Positions 34,801 to 42,631 of a DNA stretch of 64,000 nt are shown in pieces; position 1 is the stretch's first letter, and each line of letters starts with the position of its first letter. The DNA is taken from positions 117,387-181,386 of the forward strand of contig CAKVHW010000003.1 of the NCBI GenBank assembly GCA_934754495.1, given 5' to 3'. The notes under the pieces were generated by a model that saw nothing but the letters and a program-made list of their open reading frames with translations, was not told the origin of the DNA and ran no database searches. Source of the stretch: an uncultured Clostridia bacterium. Its GTDB lineage: Bacteria; Bacillota; Clostridia; Christensenellales; UBA1242. The translations under genes and the position numbers were made by a program.

Positions 34801-35130
34801 ATGCAAGACTCAAGTTTAAAAATACATGCTACCAGGATGCAAGAAGCGTATGTTCTTGGCATTTATAAAAAAACAAACCCTGAAACATCAGATGTCGAAA
34901 CATATCTTAAATTAATTAAAACCATATCTAATGGCCATATATTATTTGCCCTGGTTGATTCTACTAATCATGTAAAGATAGTTTCGACCGGGGAAAAACA
35001 AATAAAAAACCGTATGCTAGAAATAGGGTACAAGCTAGACCGTAATGCTTGCCTAAAGTATCAGGAAACACAGTACAGAAAAATACATAGAGCTAGTAGG
35101 AGTAGGAGTTTGGCAAATGGGTTTATTTAA
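34801..35130 (+). CDS. Hypothetical soluble element protein
   Basis: 109 residues, ribosome site AAAGGAGC inside the previous gene's end. Alpha/beta soluble protein with a basic C-terminal part (RKIHRASRSRSLAN). No family recognised. It overlaps the next gene by 14 bases. Confidence 0.55.
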   Translation: MQDSSLKIHATRMQEAYVLGIYKKTNPETSDVETYLKLIKTISNGHILFALVDSTNHVKIVSTGEKQIKNRMLEIGYKLDRNACLKYQETQYRKIHRASRSRSLANGFI

Positions 35131-35584
35131 ACATAAGAAAAAAGTACCAAAAAGAAAGAATGTTTCGCAAAAGGTCAGGAATGGTACAACACTTCAGACA
35201 CGAGATGAGTTTTTGGAAAGTTACGATGGGCAAAACAACATAAAACCCAATCATCCAAATAAAAACGATTTATATCGACGAGTTGTGGTTGTAGATAGTA
35301 ATAGAAAGGATGAACTTGCTGTTGTAAAACTAACAACCAAAGGAAAACACAAATTAGCAACATATGAAAATGGTAAAAGCACATACAAACCCATTGTGGA
35401 AACAAAAACCAATAAAGGGAAATCGATAAAAATTGATGGTGCTAAATTTGTTAAAAACAAATCAAAAAAAGATTTGTCGGAACAAAGTGTAAATAAAATA
35501 AAAAAAGATGCATTAAAAAAATCATCAAGTAAAACAAGATTTGAGAACAAATCCAAGTTGAGAAAATTAAAAAATAGGAAATAA
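35117..35584 (+). CDS. Basic element protein
   Basis: 155 residues, start after AGGAG. It contains a beta-rich core (YRRVVVVDSNRKDELAVVKL) and a Lys-rich C-terminus. It resembles the basic protein at 30706 in architecture; a nucleic-acid-binding role is plausible. Confidence 0.6.
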   Translation: MGLFKHKKKVPKRKNVSQKVRNGTTLQTRDEFLESYDGQNNIKPNHPNKNDLYRRVVVVDSNRKDELAVVKLTTKGKHKLATYENGKSTYKPIVETKTNKGKSIKIDGAKFVKNKSKKDLSEQSVNKIKKDALKKSSSKTRFENKSKLRKLKNRK

Positions 35585-35586
35585 AA

Positions 35587-35637
35587 AAGGTTCTAGTAAA
35601 CTAGAACCAGCCCCCTGTTACTGATATAAAATCAGTC
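35587..35637 (+). other. Hairpins between element genes
   Basis: GGTTCTAG and CTAGAACC form a stem with a four-base loop, followed by CTGAT/ATCAG. No T run follows. The rest of the spacer up to 35730 is AT-rich with the dyad ATAACATAAGTTAT, a possible operator for the downstream XRE gene. Confidence 0.55.
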
Positions 35638-35730
35638 AGCCTTATAACATAAGTTATATATTATTATTATATGCAACTTTTTGTTAAAAGTCAATACTTA
35701 ATGTAAAAATTTACGAAAGGAGAGTGAAGT

Positions 35731-35946
35731 ATGCCAATTCAATACAGCGATATGTGTGTTCAAATCCGTGCTAAAAAACGTTGGACTCAAAAACAGCTTG
35801 GACGCAAGCTAGGGTGTACTCGGAGCATGATAAGTGCAATTGAGCTTAAAAACCGCTTACCGGGCCCAACTTTAGCCATCAGACTCGAAGAAGAATATAA
35901 CAAAATTATTCGTGGTGTAAACCAATTAAAAATGATTGGATTATAA
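35731..35946 (+). CDS. Small XRE-family DNA-binding protein
   Basis: 71 residues, nearly all of it a helix-turn-helix domain (VQIRAKKRWTQKQLGRKLGCTRSMISAIE). Ribosome site GAAAGGAGAG. Third XRE gene of the element; it precedes the winged-helix gene and may control replication. Confidence 0.8.
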   Translation: MPIQYSDMCVQIRAKKRWTQKQLGRKLGCTRSMISAIELKNRLPGPTLAIRLEEEYNKIIRGVNQLKMIGL

Positions 35947-35964
35947 AAAGGAGTGTAAAAAATT

Positions 35965-36711
35965 ATGCAATTTTATTTTTGTGGCTTCAGTCGACAAAAA
36001 TTAAGGCTATTTGGGCTTAATAATGACGATGTGGCAGTATTTGATTATTTACAAAGGTTCTTTAGTTCTGGACAAGCAAAACATATTCTGCACGATGATG
36101 ATAAGTATTGGTTTATCACTTATCGAAAGCTGGTTGAAGACCAAATAACCGATTGGAGCATTGAAACATATAAAAGGCGATTCAGGTATTACAAAACCAT
36201 TCAAGTTCTTGATATATTTAAACCCGTAAATAAGTCGACAAAGTTGTATATTAAACTAAATTTAAACAGCTTGTACGAAACTGATGAGTTCGAAACAGTT
36301 GCTGGCAAAGATGTTACATTAAGATTTTATCGCCCGCAGAACTACTTTAATTCCATCCAATTCAACGATACGACCTTTAAATATTACTCAAGTGTATTAA
36401 AAAACAACTTTATAATTGATTTTAACAAAAAAAATCAGGCATTTAGTTCAACTAAAGACCCTGTTTTCACTAATATATTTAAAACATTCCTTAAAAAAAT
36501 AGTTTCAAAACGAGTGTTTGACCTATATTTAAGCCGATGTTACATTGTCTTAAGTAATCCAAACTTCACTCAAATCAATTTTACATTTACAAACAACCAA
36601 AAATTCATTATCGAAAAGGAGAAATTTAATATAGAACGAGCACTGTGTGATGCTTTCTTATTTGTCTTAAAAGAGCCACACGCCGTAGAAAAATACGAAA
36701 ATTTAACTTAA
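35965..36711 (+). CDS. Winged-helix protein, candidate replication initiator
   Basis: 248 residues after AAAAAGGAGTG. Residues about 20-95 (DDVAVFDYLQRFFSSGQ, YWFITYRKLVEDQ, TYKRRFRYYKTIQVLDIF) fit the winged-helix domain found at the N-terminus of phage and plasmid replication proteins. The C-terminal 150 residues are not recognised. The position next to repeats of ACTAGTGTC supports a replication role, but no catalytic motif is seen. Confidence 0.6.
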   Translation: MQFYFCGFSRQKLRLFGLNNDDVAVFDYLQRFFSSGQAKHILHDDDKYWFITYRKLVEDQITDWSIETYKRRFRYYKTIQVLDIFKPVNKSTKLYIKLNLNSLYETDEFETVAGKDVTLRFYRPQNYFNSIQFNDTTFKYYSSVLKNNFIIDFNKKNQAFSSTKDPVFTNIFKTFLKKIVSKRVFDLYLSRCYIVLSNPNFTQINFTFTNNQKFIIEKEKFNIERALCDAFLFVLKEPHAVEKYENLT

Positions 36712-36731
36712 TATTTAAAAATTTTACATAC

Positions 36732-36764
36732 AAAACTAGTGTCTTGGATGACACTAGTTTTTTC
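36732..36764 (+). terminator. Terminator after the winged-helix gene
   Basis: AAAACTAGTGTC and GACACTAGTTTT form a 12-bp stem with a six-base loop and T run. Confidence 0.85.
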
Positions 36765-36818
36765 ACATTTGCTGGAATTGTGCATAAACTAGTGTCACCA
36801 GTGACACGAACTAGTGCC
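36735..36818. repeat. ACTAGTG(T/C)C repeat cluster
   Basis: Direct copies at 36735-36743, 36788-36796 and 36810-36818 and an inverted copy at 36750-36758; GTGTCAC and GTGACAC (36792-36807) form a further hairpin. This may be an iteron or operator cluster. Confidence 0.7.
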
Positions 36819-36997
36819 AATTCACATGGGGTAGATAGTCTAAATATTATAATTTATTATTTATATATAATATATATGCGTGCACACGCGTTATTTAATA
36901 TAAAAACTTTATTATTTTAAATATACTAAGTCTTAAATTCGGAATAAAAAAATCCACCTTTTTAAAAGATGGAAGATTTTCAACTAGAATAAAGGCT

Positions 36998-37019
36998 GAG
37001 TAGTATTTGAGTAGTATTT
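36998..37019 (+). repeat. Candidate integrase arm-type sites, right end
   Basis: Exact 22-bp copy of the two tandem GAGTAGTATTT units near the left end, in the same orientation, 72 bases inside attR. Confidence 0.65.
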
Positions 37020-37090
37020 AAATAATTAAAAACTTTAAAAAACGGCTTTATTTGGTGGTTTTTGTGTTGTGGTGGATAAAAATTTTGTGT

Positions 37091-37117
37091 TTCAAGTCCT
37101 CTCATCCGCACCAAAAA
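37091..37117 (+). repeat. attR
   Basis: Exact 27-bp copy of the tRNA-Leu 3' end. It is followed by the chromosomal terminator that originally ended the tRNA unit. Confidence 0.92.
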
Positions 37118-37146
37118 GACCGAGTGGTTTGTACTCGGTCTTTTTT
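37114..37146 (+). terminator. Original tRNA-Leu terminator, now separated by the element
   Basis: AAAAGACCGAGT and ACTCGGTCTTTT pair with a seven-base loop, followed by TT. Confidence 0.85.
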
Positions 37147-37174
37147 ATTATATTGATTATATGTGAAGACTTGA

Positions 37175-37218
37175 ATGCCACATAAAAAAGTTGCTGCTGG
37201 CAAGTGTTTTAGTGGTAT
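37175..37218 (+). repeat. Hairpin repeat, copy 3
   Basis: Core GTTGCTGCTGGCAAG at 37190-37204, A run on the left, TGTTTTA on the right, and outer arms ATGCCAC and GTGGTAT that pair over seven bases. Before the element inserted, this copy lay directly after tRNA-Leu. Confidence 0.7.
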
Positions 37219-37296
37219 GTGTGATGTTAATTGCTAATTTTTTTTGTTTGGAAATCTTGAGATTGTGTGTTATTATATAAAAAAGGTGGTGATAAT

Positions 37297-38400
37297 ATGC
37301 CAAAATGGATTAAAATTACGGCATTTACATTATTAGGTTTAATTGGACTGATACTGCTAATTTTAGGTGGTTATGTTTTATATTTATCTATTCAGTATTA
37401 TAGAATTAAGGACCATCAAGCTCTTTCAACAACAAATAATCTAGAAGCATTAGTTCAATTAGATACTAATTACAGTATTAGCACATATAATATAGGTTTT
37501 GGTGCGTACTCTCAAGACTTTAGCTTTTTTATGGACAGTGGAGTCATGAAAAACGGGAAAAAGATTTCGGGTACTGGTAGTACTGCTAAAAACAAGGAAA
37601 CAGTAATATCAAATACAAATGGTGCAATAAATACAATTAAAGATGGAAACTATGATTTTATGTTTTTCCAAGAAGTGGATACTAAAGCAACAAGAAGCCA
37701 CAAGGTTAATCAATACAATTTGTTGAATGAAAATTTTAGCGACTACGGAACAACATTTGCATCAAACTTTCATTCTGGATTTTTGTTCTATCCTCTAACA
37801 GACCCACATGGTTTTGTAAATGCAGGCATTGCGACATATAGTAGGTATAAGATTAGTGAAGCAGAACGTCGTTCTTTTCCGATAGATAATGGCTTTTTTG
37901 CAAAATTTTTCGACCTTGATCGTTGTTTTTCTGTACATAAACTTCCAATTGAAGGCACAGAAAAGCAACTTGTTTTAATAAACTTGCACCTAAGTGCTTA
38001 CGACAAAGGTGGTAAAATTAGGGCAAAACAACTAGCAATGCTGAATACGGTTTTGCAGGAAGAATACGTTAAGGGAAACTATGTTGTTGCGGGTGGAGAT
38101 TTTAACCATGATATTGCCAACTCGCTTAATTTGTTTGAAACAGAACAACAAGTGCCAGAATGGGTTTTCCAACTATCTAATTCGGATTTGGCTGAACATT
38201 TCTCTTTTAGTGCATCAACTAATGCACCAACTTGTCGTTCGTCTGATATGGCTTATAAAAAGGGCGTAAATTATTCAGTTGTTTTAGATGGCTTTATTGT
38301 TTCTGATAATGTCACAGTTGTAAGCAACTTAAATATTGATACTGACTTTATGTATTCAGACCACAACCCAGCAACAATGACATTCAAACTTAATTCTTAA
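37297..38400 (+). CDS. Membrane-anchored endonuclease/exonuclease/phosphatase-family protein
   Basis: 367 residues from the ATG at 37297 after AAGGTGGTG. One N-terminal membrane segment (about 5-32) is followed by an EEP domain: ISTYNIGFG, FFQEVD, VNAGIATYS, GGDFNHD and SDHNPATM carry the expected Asn, Glu, Asp and His residues. Such proteins cleave phosphodiesters in nucleic acids, lipids or sugar phosphates; the substrate here is unknown, and the active site is outside the cell. Sphingomyelinase-like activity is possible. Confidence 0.85.
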   Translation: MPKWIKITAFTLLGLIGLILLILGGYVLYLSIQYYRIKDHQALSTTNNLEALVQLDTNYSISTYNIGFGAYSQDFSFFMDSGVMKNGKKISGTGSTAKNKETVISNTNGAINTIKDGNYDFMFFQEVDTKATRSHKVNQYNLLNENFSDYGTTFASNFHSGFLFYPLTDPHGFVNAGIATYSRYKISEAERRSFPIDNGFFAKFFDLDRCFSVHKLPIEGTEKQLVLINLHLSAYDKGGKIRAKQLAMLNTVLQEEYVKGNYVVAGGDFNHDIANSLNLFETEQQVPEWVFQLSNSDLAEHFSFSASTNAPTCRSSDMAYKKGVNYSVVLDGFIVSDNVTVVSNLNIDTDFMYSDHNPATMTFKLNS

Positions 38401-38465
38401 TTATAAAAACAACTAAATCCTGTTAAAAATGTTTTAAAAAACAAGCTGCATAAATTTTGTATTAA

Positions 38466-38496
38466 AAAAAACACTGCAATTATGCAGTGTTTTTTG
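38466..38496. terminator. Bidirectional terminator
   Basis: ACACTGCA and TGCAGTGT with A and T runs; shared by the EEP gene (plus) and the methyltransferase gene (minus). Confidence 0.85.
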
Positions 38497-38511
38497 TTTT
38501 AAAAGAACTTA

Positions 38512-39909
38512 TTAATAATTTAATTCATTTTTTCTTAAATATTTGGGGTAGTGATTTTTTATTGTGTTGTTTACAATTTTCCCCCAACCAACAGAATTGT
38601 TGTTATACGTGATTAATGTCCAACCTGTTAGATTTGTATCAGTATCAATTGTAAGCCCATTTATATAGTTTCTTAGTTGGCTTTCATTTAATTCTATGTA
38701 TTTAGTTGTTGTGGGTTGATTATATGGGGTGTTGAACAACAATTTTACTGGTTTTAAGGCTAGAGCAAGGTTATGACTCGGAATAAAAATTTTGTTCTTA
38801 TCTATTTCTCCCAGATAAAGCCCTGCCATTTGTATTTTAAGTTTATCTAGGTTTGGTGTATTTTGCGGTGCTAAATACAAGTGGTTGTTAAAGTTTAATA
38901 AAATACCTTGTGTAAGATTAATTGAGCAATCGTTTAGAAATTTGTTTAGTATTTCCAATGATTTTTTGTCAATGTTTGACTTAAGTGGTTTTGTTGTTAT
39001 TGTGTCAAAAGAATTTCCATTTTTTATCATCTTTGCAATATAGTGTCCTTCGCCGTTCGTGATATGAGGGAAGATTCTTACTGTTTTTTCAATGTTTTTA
39101 AAGTTGTGTTTTGTGTTGCTTATTATTCCTTTTGAAAAGTAGGTGTAGTCAATTTCTGCCAAGGTAAATTCTGGATTTTCGAGTAAAAATTGTTCGATAA
39201 CTTGCTCGTCTTCTTCTGGTGAAAAGGTGCATGTTGAGTAAACTAGTGAACCATTTGGTTTTAAGCAGTCTTTAATTGTGTTTAGTATGTTTAGTTGTCG
39301 TTCTTGACACATTTTAACATTTTCTTCACTCCATTCACTAATGGCTTCTGGATTTTTTCTAAACATTCCTTCGCCAGAACATGGTGCATCTACTAGAATT
39401 TTATCAAAATAATTCTGAAATTTGTTTGCGATGCTTTCAGGGCTCTCATTTAAAACTACTGTGTTTGTGATGCCGAGCCTTGCGATGTTGTCGGCAAGAA
39501 TTGTTGCACGTTTTGAAATTATTTCGTTTGATACAAGTAGTCCTTTGTTGTTCATTAGTGTGGCGATTTGAGTGCTTTTCCCGCCTGGTGCAGCACATAA
39601 GTCCAAAACTGTGTCGTTTTCACTAGGTGCAAGAATTTCTGCAACACTCATTGCACTGGCTTCTTGTATGTAGTAAAGCCCTGTATCATGAAAAATACTT
39701 TTCCCAGGTTTTAAATTATCGTTGTAATAGAACCCGTATTTTGCCCATGGAACAGGTTCTGTAAAATCGTTTAGTATTTTCAATGTGTCCTTAAGCGGAT
39801 TAAGTCGCAAACTAAAAAAGTTTTGTTTGTTGTATGAATTCAAAAAATTGTTGTAATCATTGCCAAGCATTTTTTTCATGCGTTCTAAAAATTGTTTTGG
39901 TAAATCCAT
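38512..39909 (-). CDS. RsmF/YebU-type rRNA (cytosine-5) methyltransferase
   Basis: 465 residues. S-adenosylmethionine-binding and catalytic motifs of the NOL1/NOP2/Sun family are present: VLDLCAAPGGKSTQIA, VDAPCSGEGMFRK (motif IV Cys) and VYSTCTFSPEEDE (motif VI Cys). The C-terminal PUA-like part (about 330-465) matches RsmF-type enzymes, which methylate 16S rRNA. Ribosome site AAGGAAGT. Confidence 0.93.
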   Translation of the reverse strand: MDLPKQFLERMKKMLGNDYNNFLNSYNKQNFFSLRLNPLKDTLKILNDFTEPVPWAKYGFYYNDNLKPGKSIFHDTGLYYIQEASAMSVAEILAPSENDTVLDLCAAPGGKSTQIATLMNNKGLLVSNEIISKRATILADNIARLGITNTVVLNESPESIANKFQNYFDKILVDAPCSGEGMFRKNPEAISEWSEENVKMCQERQLNILNTIKDCLKPNGSLVYSTCTFSPEEDEQVIEQFLLENPEFTLAEIDYTYFSKGIISNTKHNFKNIEKTVRIFPHITNGEGHYIAKMIKNGNSFDTITTKPLKSNIDKKSLEILNKFLNDCSINLTQGILLNFNNHLYLAPQNTPNLDKLKIQMAGLYLGEIDKNKIFIPSHNLALALKPVKLLFNTPYNQPTTTKYIELNESQLRNYINGLTIDTDTNLTGWTLITYNNNSVGWGKIVNNTIKNHYPKYLRKNELNY

Positions 39910-40105
39910 TGTGACTTCCTTGAAATAAAATATAATATAATAATTTTATATTATAATCCAATTTTAAGCAAGTGTATTTTTGTTGTGAATTGTTGTATAG
40001 TGTTAAGATTAAGAATTAAGTATGCTAATTTTTATTTAAAATTGGTATTCACAAATTTTTGATACTGTGCTATTATTGTATTAGAAAAGTAATGGAGATA
40101 TGAAA
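39910..40105. other. Intergenic region upstream of the methyltransferase and the micropeptide
   Basis: AT-rich, without recognisable genes. It must hold the minus-strand promoter of the methyltransferase gene and the promoter of the small frame that follows. Confidence 0.5.
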
Positions 40106-40168
40106 ATGAGTGGTGGGGTATTTTTGGCGATTGTGTTAATAACAATTTTTGTCGTTCCAAAATTGTAA
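40106..40168 (+). CDS. 20-residue hydrophobic micropeptide
   Basis: An isolated frame (MSGGVFLAIVLITIFVVPKL) with GGAG eight bases upstream and its own terminator 14 bases downstream. It would form one membrane helix. It resembles small membrane peptides and type I toxin peptides in layout, but no antisense RNA is recognised. Being so short, chance cannot be excluded. Confidence 0.5.
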   Translation: MSGGVFLAIVLITIFVVPKL

Positions 40169-40181
40169 AAGTTAATTTTTT

Positions 40182-40218
40182 AAAATTGTAAGGCGATTTT
40201 TATTTACAATTTTTTTTG
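40182..40218 (+). terminator. Terminator after the micropeptide
   Basis: AAAATTGTAA and TTACAATTTT with a 12-base loop, followed by a T run. Confidence 0.75.
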
Positions 40219-40219
40219 T

Positions 40220-40248
40220 TTGCAATAAAAAGGTTGTTGTGATATAAT
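40220..40248 (+). promoter_or_regulatory. Promoter of the split tRNA-Arg gene
   Basis: TTGCAA (40220-40225), 17-base spacer and TATAAT (40243-40248). No terminator lies before the intact tRNA-Arg at 40420, so this promoter probably transcribes both the 5' half and the replacement tRNA. Confidence 0.75.
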
Positions 40249-40264
40249 TCACATAGTTTATCAT

Positions 40265-40304
40265 GTGGGTGTACCTCAGTAGGATAGAGGGTTCGCCTCC
40301 TAAG
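40265..40304 (+). pseudogene. 5' half of a split tRNA-Arg(CCU)
   Basis: GTGGGTG acceptor strand, D-arm and 5' anticodon stem TTCGC, then loop CTCCTAA and one base, after which the sequence becomes unrelated. The matching 3' half is at 44375-44419; joined at CTCCTAAG they give a perfect cloverleaf. Confidence 0.93.
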
Positions 40305-40419
40305 TATCGACTTGGACAAAATAAAAATCGCTAAACATCCCTAAAACACTAGCAATTTGCGATTACTTCAAACTCACACAAAACCAAAGTTCACCCAACC
40401 TTAACAAAAACACTAATAT

Positions 40420-40496
<77 letters not shown>

Positions 40497-40506
40497 ATTT
40501 ACAAAG

Positions 40507-40537
40507 AAAAAAGACGGCTTTAATTAGTCGTCTTTTT
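40507..40537. terminator. Terminator after tRNA-Arg, shared with kwaB
   Basis: AAAGACGGCT and AGTCGTCTTT pair with one G-U, with A and T runs on both sides; it includes the kwaB stop codon. Confidence 0.85.
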
Positions 40538-41453
40538 GTTTTGTAGCTGAGTTCATCTTATATATATTTTTAGTTCCAGATTCGCAAACAGATTTTAGAC
40601 ATATAAAGTCAAGAAAATTTTTAAAGTCTGAATTTTCATTTATTATAAATTTATTATCAGCGCTTAATTGTAACCCATAATCATTTGCTACGGCTTGTCT
40701 TTCTTGCAAGTCTTTAACTCTATCTAATCTTTCTTCATCAAATGAGATAAAAGCTTTAGGAGATTTATAAGATTTTGAAAAGGCAATAAAATCATCTGGT
40801 TTTTCTATTATGTTTGTATTTATGATTTTCTCGACAACTTTATTTTTTACTTTTTGTACTGATTTTTCAATATCAAAAATTGTTTCAAAACTATTATTGA
40901 AAGTATAAAAATTGCCATCATAAACTAAAGAATCTACACCCCAATAAAGTCTAAAATAATTATCGCTTAACATATCTAATTCTTCTTCTGGGGAATCTTT
41001 GTACGTGATGCATTTATTGTTTTTTAATTCAATAATAGGGCTAGAAAATTTGATAAAAGTTATAGGTTTTAATGTTTCATTGACAGGCTCGCCACATATA
41101 GCATAGCCATTTATTTTACCATCAAAACGACTGTCTGAAGCATCTTTGATACATTGGACAAAATTATTCCATTCTTTATTAATTAAATCGCTTTGCAATG
41201 GGATAAAATCGCAAACAATATTTGCGTTCATTCCGTTATAACTCTCTATACTTTCTAATTTTCCAAGTTGGAAATTGGATACACAATTTATAACTCCGTT
41301 TATGTAATTATTTAGCCCACTACTATCACGATATCTTTTTTTGTATGATGAAAATGGTTGATCTTTATTTCTTCTATCCTTTTTAAAGAAATACAAACTC
41401 CAACTGTATTCATCTTTATTATTAACGACTTTCATTAAATCTTCTATTTTCAT
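40524..41453 (-). CDS. kwaB: Kiwa anti-phage protein KwaB (DUF4868)
   Basis: 309 residues. The segment DNYFRLYWGVDSLVYDGNFY followed by TFNNSFETIFDIEKSV is the DUF4868 pattern of KwaB. In Kiwa, KwaA in the membrane senses phage injection and KwaB binds DNA and blocks phage replication. The gene starts 11 bases after the kwaA stop, with AAGGAATA as ribosome site. Length fits the family. Assignment rests on pattern recall, not on a database search. Confidence 0.75.
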   Translation of the reverse strand: MKIEDLMKVVNNKDEYSWSLYFFKKDRRNKDQPFSSYKKRYRDSSGLNNYINGVINCVSNFQLGKLESIESYNGMNANIVCDFIPLQSDLINKEWNNFVQCIKDASDSRFDGKINGYAICGEPVNETLKPITFIKFSSPIIELKNNKCITYKDSPEEELDMLSDNYFRLYWGVDSLVYDGNFYTFNNSFETIFDIEKSVQKVKNKVVEKIINTNIIEKPDDFIAFSKSYKSPKAFISFDEERLDRVKDLQERQAVANDYGLQLSADNKFIINENSDFKNFLDFICLKSVCESGTKNIYKMNSATKQKDD

Positions 41454-41464
41454 TTTTATATTCC

Positions 41465-42094
41465 TTATTCTTTAGTTATATCAATATATATTTTATTTTC
41501 AAAATCCCAATATTCTATATTTCTATTAATTTCTGAATCTAAGTGTTTCTTACTTAATACCAAACAATCAGAATATTCTACATTTGTGTTTGCTCTGATA
41601 CATTGAAGCTTGCAATTATACATTCGGTATCCTTTCACCTCAAATAAAAAATTTATATATACATTGTTATTCCTTATACATACGAAAGCCAAAACATAAA
41701 AGTAAATTAAAAATAGTATAACATCTAGTAAACTTGTAAAATTGAATGCAATCATTGGTAAAATATATGAAAGTATAAAATCAGCAGTTAAGTTTGAACT
41801 ATGTTTTGCTTCCAATATTTTACAAGTCGGTTTATTGTTTTCTACTTTCTTATTCTTAAGAAAATTATTTAAGTTTATTATACTAATTAGTAGTAGTATT
41901 GTTATTGCAAATATCAAAAAAACACTCAAATAATTATACTTTAAAAAAATAACTAAGTTCGCTCCAAAATTTAGTTGAGCATTCACTCCATTAATTAGCC
42001 ACTCTGTTGATTTCCATATATTGATGACAATTATGGAAATCCATAGTGGAATAAATGATGTAAAGAATAAATGCCACTTAAAACTCTTATCCAT
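41465..42094 (-). CDS. kwaA: Kiwa membrane protein KwaA
   Basis: 209 residues with four membrane segments (about 10-27, 47-70, 105-125 and 128-150) and a soluble C-terminal domain (YINFLFEVKGYRMYNCKLQC). This is the size, topology and gene order of KwaA directly upstream of kwaB. KwaA multimers detect changes at the inner membrane during infection. The ribosome site is AGGAGTTGAGAAT. Confidence 0.72.
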   Translation of the reverse strand: MDKSFKWHLFFTSFIPLWISIIVINIWKSTEWLINGVNAQLNFGANLVIFLKYNYLSVFLIFAITILLLISIINLNNFLKNKKVENNKPTCKILEAKHSSNLTADFILSYILPMIAFNFTSLLDVILFLIYFYVLAFVCIRNNNVYINFLFEVKGYRMYNCKLQCIRANTNVEYSDCLVLSKKHLDSEINRNIEYWDFENKIYIDITKE

Positions 42095-42156
42095 ATTCTC
42101 AACTCCTTTTTGTATTATATCATAATTTTAAAATAATTGCCATATGTTGTGACATT

Positions 42157-42525
42157 TTATTCAAATATTTTATTTATTACTTTGCTTGCGTGTATATCAC
42201 TATTCTTTAGGAAGTGACTGTAGAAATCACTGGTGGTTGAAGTTTTGCTATGACCAGCTCTGGCTGATACTGTTTTCATATCTACACCTGCCATTAGTTG
42301 CAATGTTATATTTGTATGGCGAAGTGAGTGAAGTGTAACTATTGGTAGTCCTGCTCGTGCAAGAGCTTTTTGTAACCATACTCGTAGCAGTCCTGGGCAG
42401 ATATCTTTGCCGTCTTCTGTGTAGAATAGTCTATCCGTGTCGCCAAGTCTATCACCAAGATACTGCTTTTGATTTTGCCACCAAGCCTTGTATTCATGTA
42501 AGTATTCAATTAGTTTGTCTGGCAT
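42157..42525 (-). pseudogene. Tyrosine recombinase, C-terminal remnant
   Basis: 122 residues comprising the last part of a phage-type integrase: HSLRHTNITLQL, ARAGHSKTSTT and SDFYSHF with the catalytic His, Arg, His and Tyr. The first catalytic Arg and the DNA-binding domains are missing, and an in-frame TGA stands just upstream. It is likely the decayed integrase that brought the island in. Confidence 0.85.
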
Positions 42526-42631
42526 GTGTTGATGTTTTGCTCAATGATTGCTGATATTATGATCCTTGTTAATAGCGAAGGATTTAATTATGTTTGCTAT
42601 ACTTCTATAATTTCAAATGGAGGTGAAAAAG

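Larger units (their letters stand above)
36712..37090. other. Right-end non-coding region of the element
   Basis: This 379-base region has no gene. It holds a terminator (36732-36764), the ACTAGTG repeats (36735-36818), a small GCGTG/CACGC hairpin at 36878-36889 in AT-rich DNA, and the arm-type repeats at 36998-37019. Confidence 0.7.
23683..37117. mobile_element. 13.4-kb integrated element at tRNA-Leu, probable inovirus-like prophage
   Basis: The element is bounded by a 27-bp exact direct repeat: the tRNA-Leu 3' end at 23683-23709 and a copy at 37091-37117. It contains a tyrosine integrase beside the left end, two XRE repressors on the minus strand, a divergent plus-strand run of about 15 genes, a Zot-like ATPase (33214), a winged-helix replication-type gene (35965) and three large inverted-repeat structures. 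Integration leaves the tRNA intact. Small membrane proteins, surface-type proteins and a Zot-like ATPase suggest a filamentous phage (Inoviridae-like) or a derived plasmid-prophage. No relaxase or conjugation genes and no head or tail genes are seen. Confidence 0.75.

Noticed and set aside
36626..36820. Minus-strand 64-residue frame over the ACTAGTG repeats
   Set aside because: It runs through the terminator and repeat cluster and has no ribosome site.
23683..37117. Element as an integrative conjugative element
   Set aside because: No relaxase, VirD4/FtsK-type coupling protein or VirB4-like ATPase is found.
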